A stretch of DNA of 12,334 bases from Firmicutes bacterium UBA5493 (GTDB taxonomy: Bacteria; Bacillota; Limnochordia; Darwinibacteriales; Darwinibacteriaceae), in assembly GCA_002424045.1 (NCBI GenBank), contig DIPH01000018.1:1-12334 (forward strand), written 5' to 3'. The notes below the pieces were generated by a model. It had not been told where the DNA came from, made no database searches, and worked only from the letters and a program-made list of their open reading frames with translations. Positions 11,334 to 12,334 of the stretch are shown here, in pieces. Each line of letters begins with the position of its first letter. The stretch's first letter is position 1. Position numbers and translations under genes: made by a program.

Positions 11334-12334
11334 TTAAAAATACCCCTCAAAACGGGGGTTATCCATGTGACCAGTGCCTGAATCGGAGTGATCGGTGTGG
11401 TCAAACGTTATGTGATCTGTATGGTCTATATAATGAGCATCCCAATATGGGCTAAAAACACCTCCATCATTGTGTATGTTGCCATAATCTTGATGGTCTA
11501 TATGGGGGTACGGTATGTTAATGACTTCATCGACATGACCTTCCGCTACGTTAATGTACGCCACGTTTTCATGCGACACGTTTTCGTGAGAGACGTTTTC
11601 GTGCGACACGTTTTCGTGCGACACGTTTTCATGAGACACATTCTCGTGAGAGACATTCTCGTGCGCCACGTTTTCGTGAGACACATTCTCGTGAGACACA
11701 TTCTCGTGCGCCACGTTTTCATGCGATACATTCTCGTGAGAGACATTTTCGTGATCTCGATCTCCGTGGGGCGAATCAAGGTGATCCCCGTGGTCAGAAT
11801 GGAATGGATCCCATCCGTTTAGGTATGGTGTATCTAGATGCACTACATTCTCGTGCGACACGTTTTCATGCGACACGTTCTCATGAGACACATTCTCGTG
11901 TGTGCGATTAAAGTGATCTCGATAATCTCCATGCAGCGTTCCGATGGCTATATCTGTATGACTACGGTTTTCGTGAGGAGAAGCGCTGTCAATGTGATCA
12001 AACCACGCATTATCGGGATAAGAAGAGCTATCGGAATAAGGGTACGTCCAGTCCACATAATAGGGCCACGAGGGACTTTTCCCCCCCGGATATAGATCTG
12101 AATAATTGGCATAAGGGGGTGAGTAATCCATGTGATCCAAATGAACACGGTCTTCATAACTGGTCCAACTTCCGGAATTCCTGTGTGTCGTGTCGGTGTA
12201 TGGAGCAATGTTCTCATGCGACACATTCTCATGCGACACGTTTTCGTGAGATATGTTCTCGTGGGCTCTATCAGTATACGCTTTGTTCTCATGCGCCACG
12301 TTTTCATGCGCCACGTTTTCATGAGACGTATTCT
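11334..12334 (-). CDS. Giant aromatic-X-Asp/Asn repeat protein, candidate radical SAM substrate (partial)
   Basis: The frame is open to the window edge. The only upstream start-like codon near the edge (GTG ending at 12314) is the valine of an ordinary HENV repeat, so the true start is outside and at least 332 residues are visible. I count about 60 aromatic-X-(D/N) motifs: 45 with His (25 are H-E-N), 14 with Tyr and one Trp. 45 of 47 histidines are in such motifs. There is no cysteine, only two lysines, and much Ser, Asp, Asn and Val. Three HENVS blocks are joined by non-periodic linkers still full of HxD and YxD. No signal peptide can be judged. It lies 17 bases upstream of the radical SAM gene, so it is its likely substrate. 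Position before the lysis genes also fits a phage tail or secreted structural protein. Confidence 0.85.
   Translation of the reverse strand, partial: NTSHENVAHENVAHENKAYTDRAHENISHENVSHENVSHENIAPYTDTTHRNSGSWTSYEDRVHLDHMDYSPPYANYSDLYPGGKSPSWPYYVDWTYPYSDSSSYPDNAWFDHIDSASPHENRSHTDIAIGTLHGDYRDHFNRTHENVSHENVSHENVSHENVVHLDTPYLNGWDPFHSDHGDHLDSPHGDRDHENVSHENVSHENVAHENVSHENVSHENVAHENVSHENVSHENVSHENVSHENVSHENVSHENVAYINVAEGHVDEVINIPYPHIDHQDYGNIHNDGGVFSPYWDAHYIDHTDHITFDHTDHSDSGTGHMDNPRFEGYF
11562..11756 (-). repeat. 13 tandem 15-bp units encoding H-E-N-V-S/A
   Basis: There are thirteen adjacent units, each one pentapeptide. Between units, differences fall at the wobble positions of all five codons, plus one first-base change giving S or A and a final, more divergent unit end. 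One degenerate unit (YINVA) follows in the protein. Confidence 0.95.
11844..11903 (-). repeat. Four tandem 15-bp H-E-N-V units
   Basis: Four units in the same frame as the larger block read HENVS, HENVS, HENVS and HENVV. The last passes into HLD. Codon use differs from unit to unit as in the larger block. Confidence 0.9.
12207..12334 (-). repeat. Third H-E-N repeat block, continuing beyond the window
   Basis: Seven H-E-N units are visible, with V, I or K in fourth place, and one Y-T-D unit set among them at the same five-residue spacing. The array reaches the last base of the window, so its full length is unknown. Confidence 0.85.

Noticed and set aside
11562..11756. CRISPR array or intergenic tandem satellite
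   Set aside because: Units are 15 bp, adjacent without spacers, and in frame within a long coding sequence.
11546..11779. Second - strand frame through the repeats (MKTWRTRM-like)
   Set aside because: Unit-to-unit variation falls at non-wobble positions in this frame, so it is a shadow of the HENVS frame.
11388..11822. Long + strand open frame opposite the repeat block (VRHVFVRHVF-like)
   Set aside because: It is an antisense shadow. The variation between units is at third bases of the - strand frame, and no ribosome site precedes it.
11334..12334. N-glycosylation sequons (N-V-S) as the main purpose of the repeats
   Set aside because: The S/A switch (HENVA) and the many HxD and YxD triads lack the sequon. 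The nearby enzyme is GT2-like, not a known N-glycosyltransferase. Kept only as a side possibility.

Overview
The window looks like a mobile or phage-derived stretch of a Firmicutes (probably clostridial) genome or replicon. This is inferred from strong AGGAGG-type ribosome sites before nearly every gene, frequent GTG and TTG starts, tightly overlapping genes and the gene families present. No species can be named from the sequence.

Left part (1-4140, + strand): a leader with a terminator, an 18-bp palindrome and a leader hairpin precedes an operon for a small two-segment membrane protein, a TrbL/VirB6-like polytopic membrane protein, a VirD4/TraG/HerA-like ATPase and a replication-relaxation family protein. 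A secreted TPR-like protein follows. These resemble part of a conjugation or DNA-handling module. No relaxase or mating-pair ATPase lies inside the window.

Middle (4140-6060, - strand): five small genes in two units. Each unit is driven by a near-consensus promoter that contains or overlaps an inverted repeat. Each unit also encodes a ribbon-helix-helix (RHH) protein, one of them only 57 aa, so autoregulation is plausible. Terminators lie at 4105-4139 (between the convergent blocks), 5087-5114 and 6185-6214.

Right part (6185-12334, all - strand, read right to left): a very long repeat protein cut by the window edge, a radical SAM/SPASM enzyme, a protein with paired-cysteine motifs, a family 2 glycosyltransferase, a small YfiM-like membrane protein, a holin, a T4-type lysozyme and a nested pair of coiled-coil membrane or secreted proteins resembling spanins. 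A strong terminator closes the series. Spacings are short or overlapping throughout, so this looks like one late phage-type operon.

The most unusual content is the repeat protein with its radical SAM neighbour. In about 332 visible residues I count by hand about 60 copies of aromatic-X-Asp/Asn (45 start with His, 14 with Tyr, 1 with Trp), 25 of them H-E-N. The motif recurs with periods of 5 and of 3, so the three-residue unit itself seems to be what is kept. This is the kind of motif that three-residue-cyclophane (triceptide) radical SAM enzymes crosslink. The radical SAM enzyme here carries five H-G-D copies at its own C-terminus. The set sits immediately upstream of holin and endolysin, where phages usually encode tail-tip or fibre proteins. 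I propose, as inference, a phage-encoded, multiply crosslinked and perhaps glycosylated repeat protein: a RiPP-like modification applied to a large structural or secreted protein.
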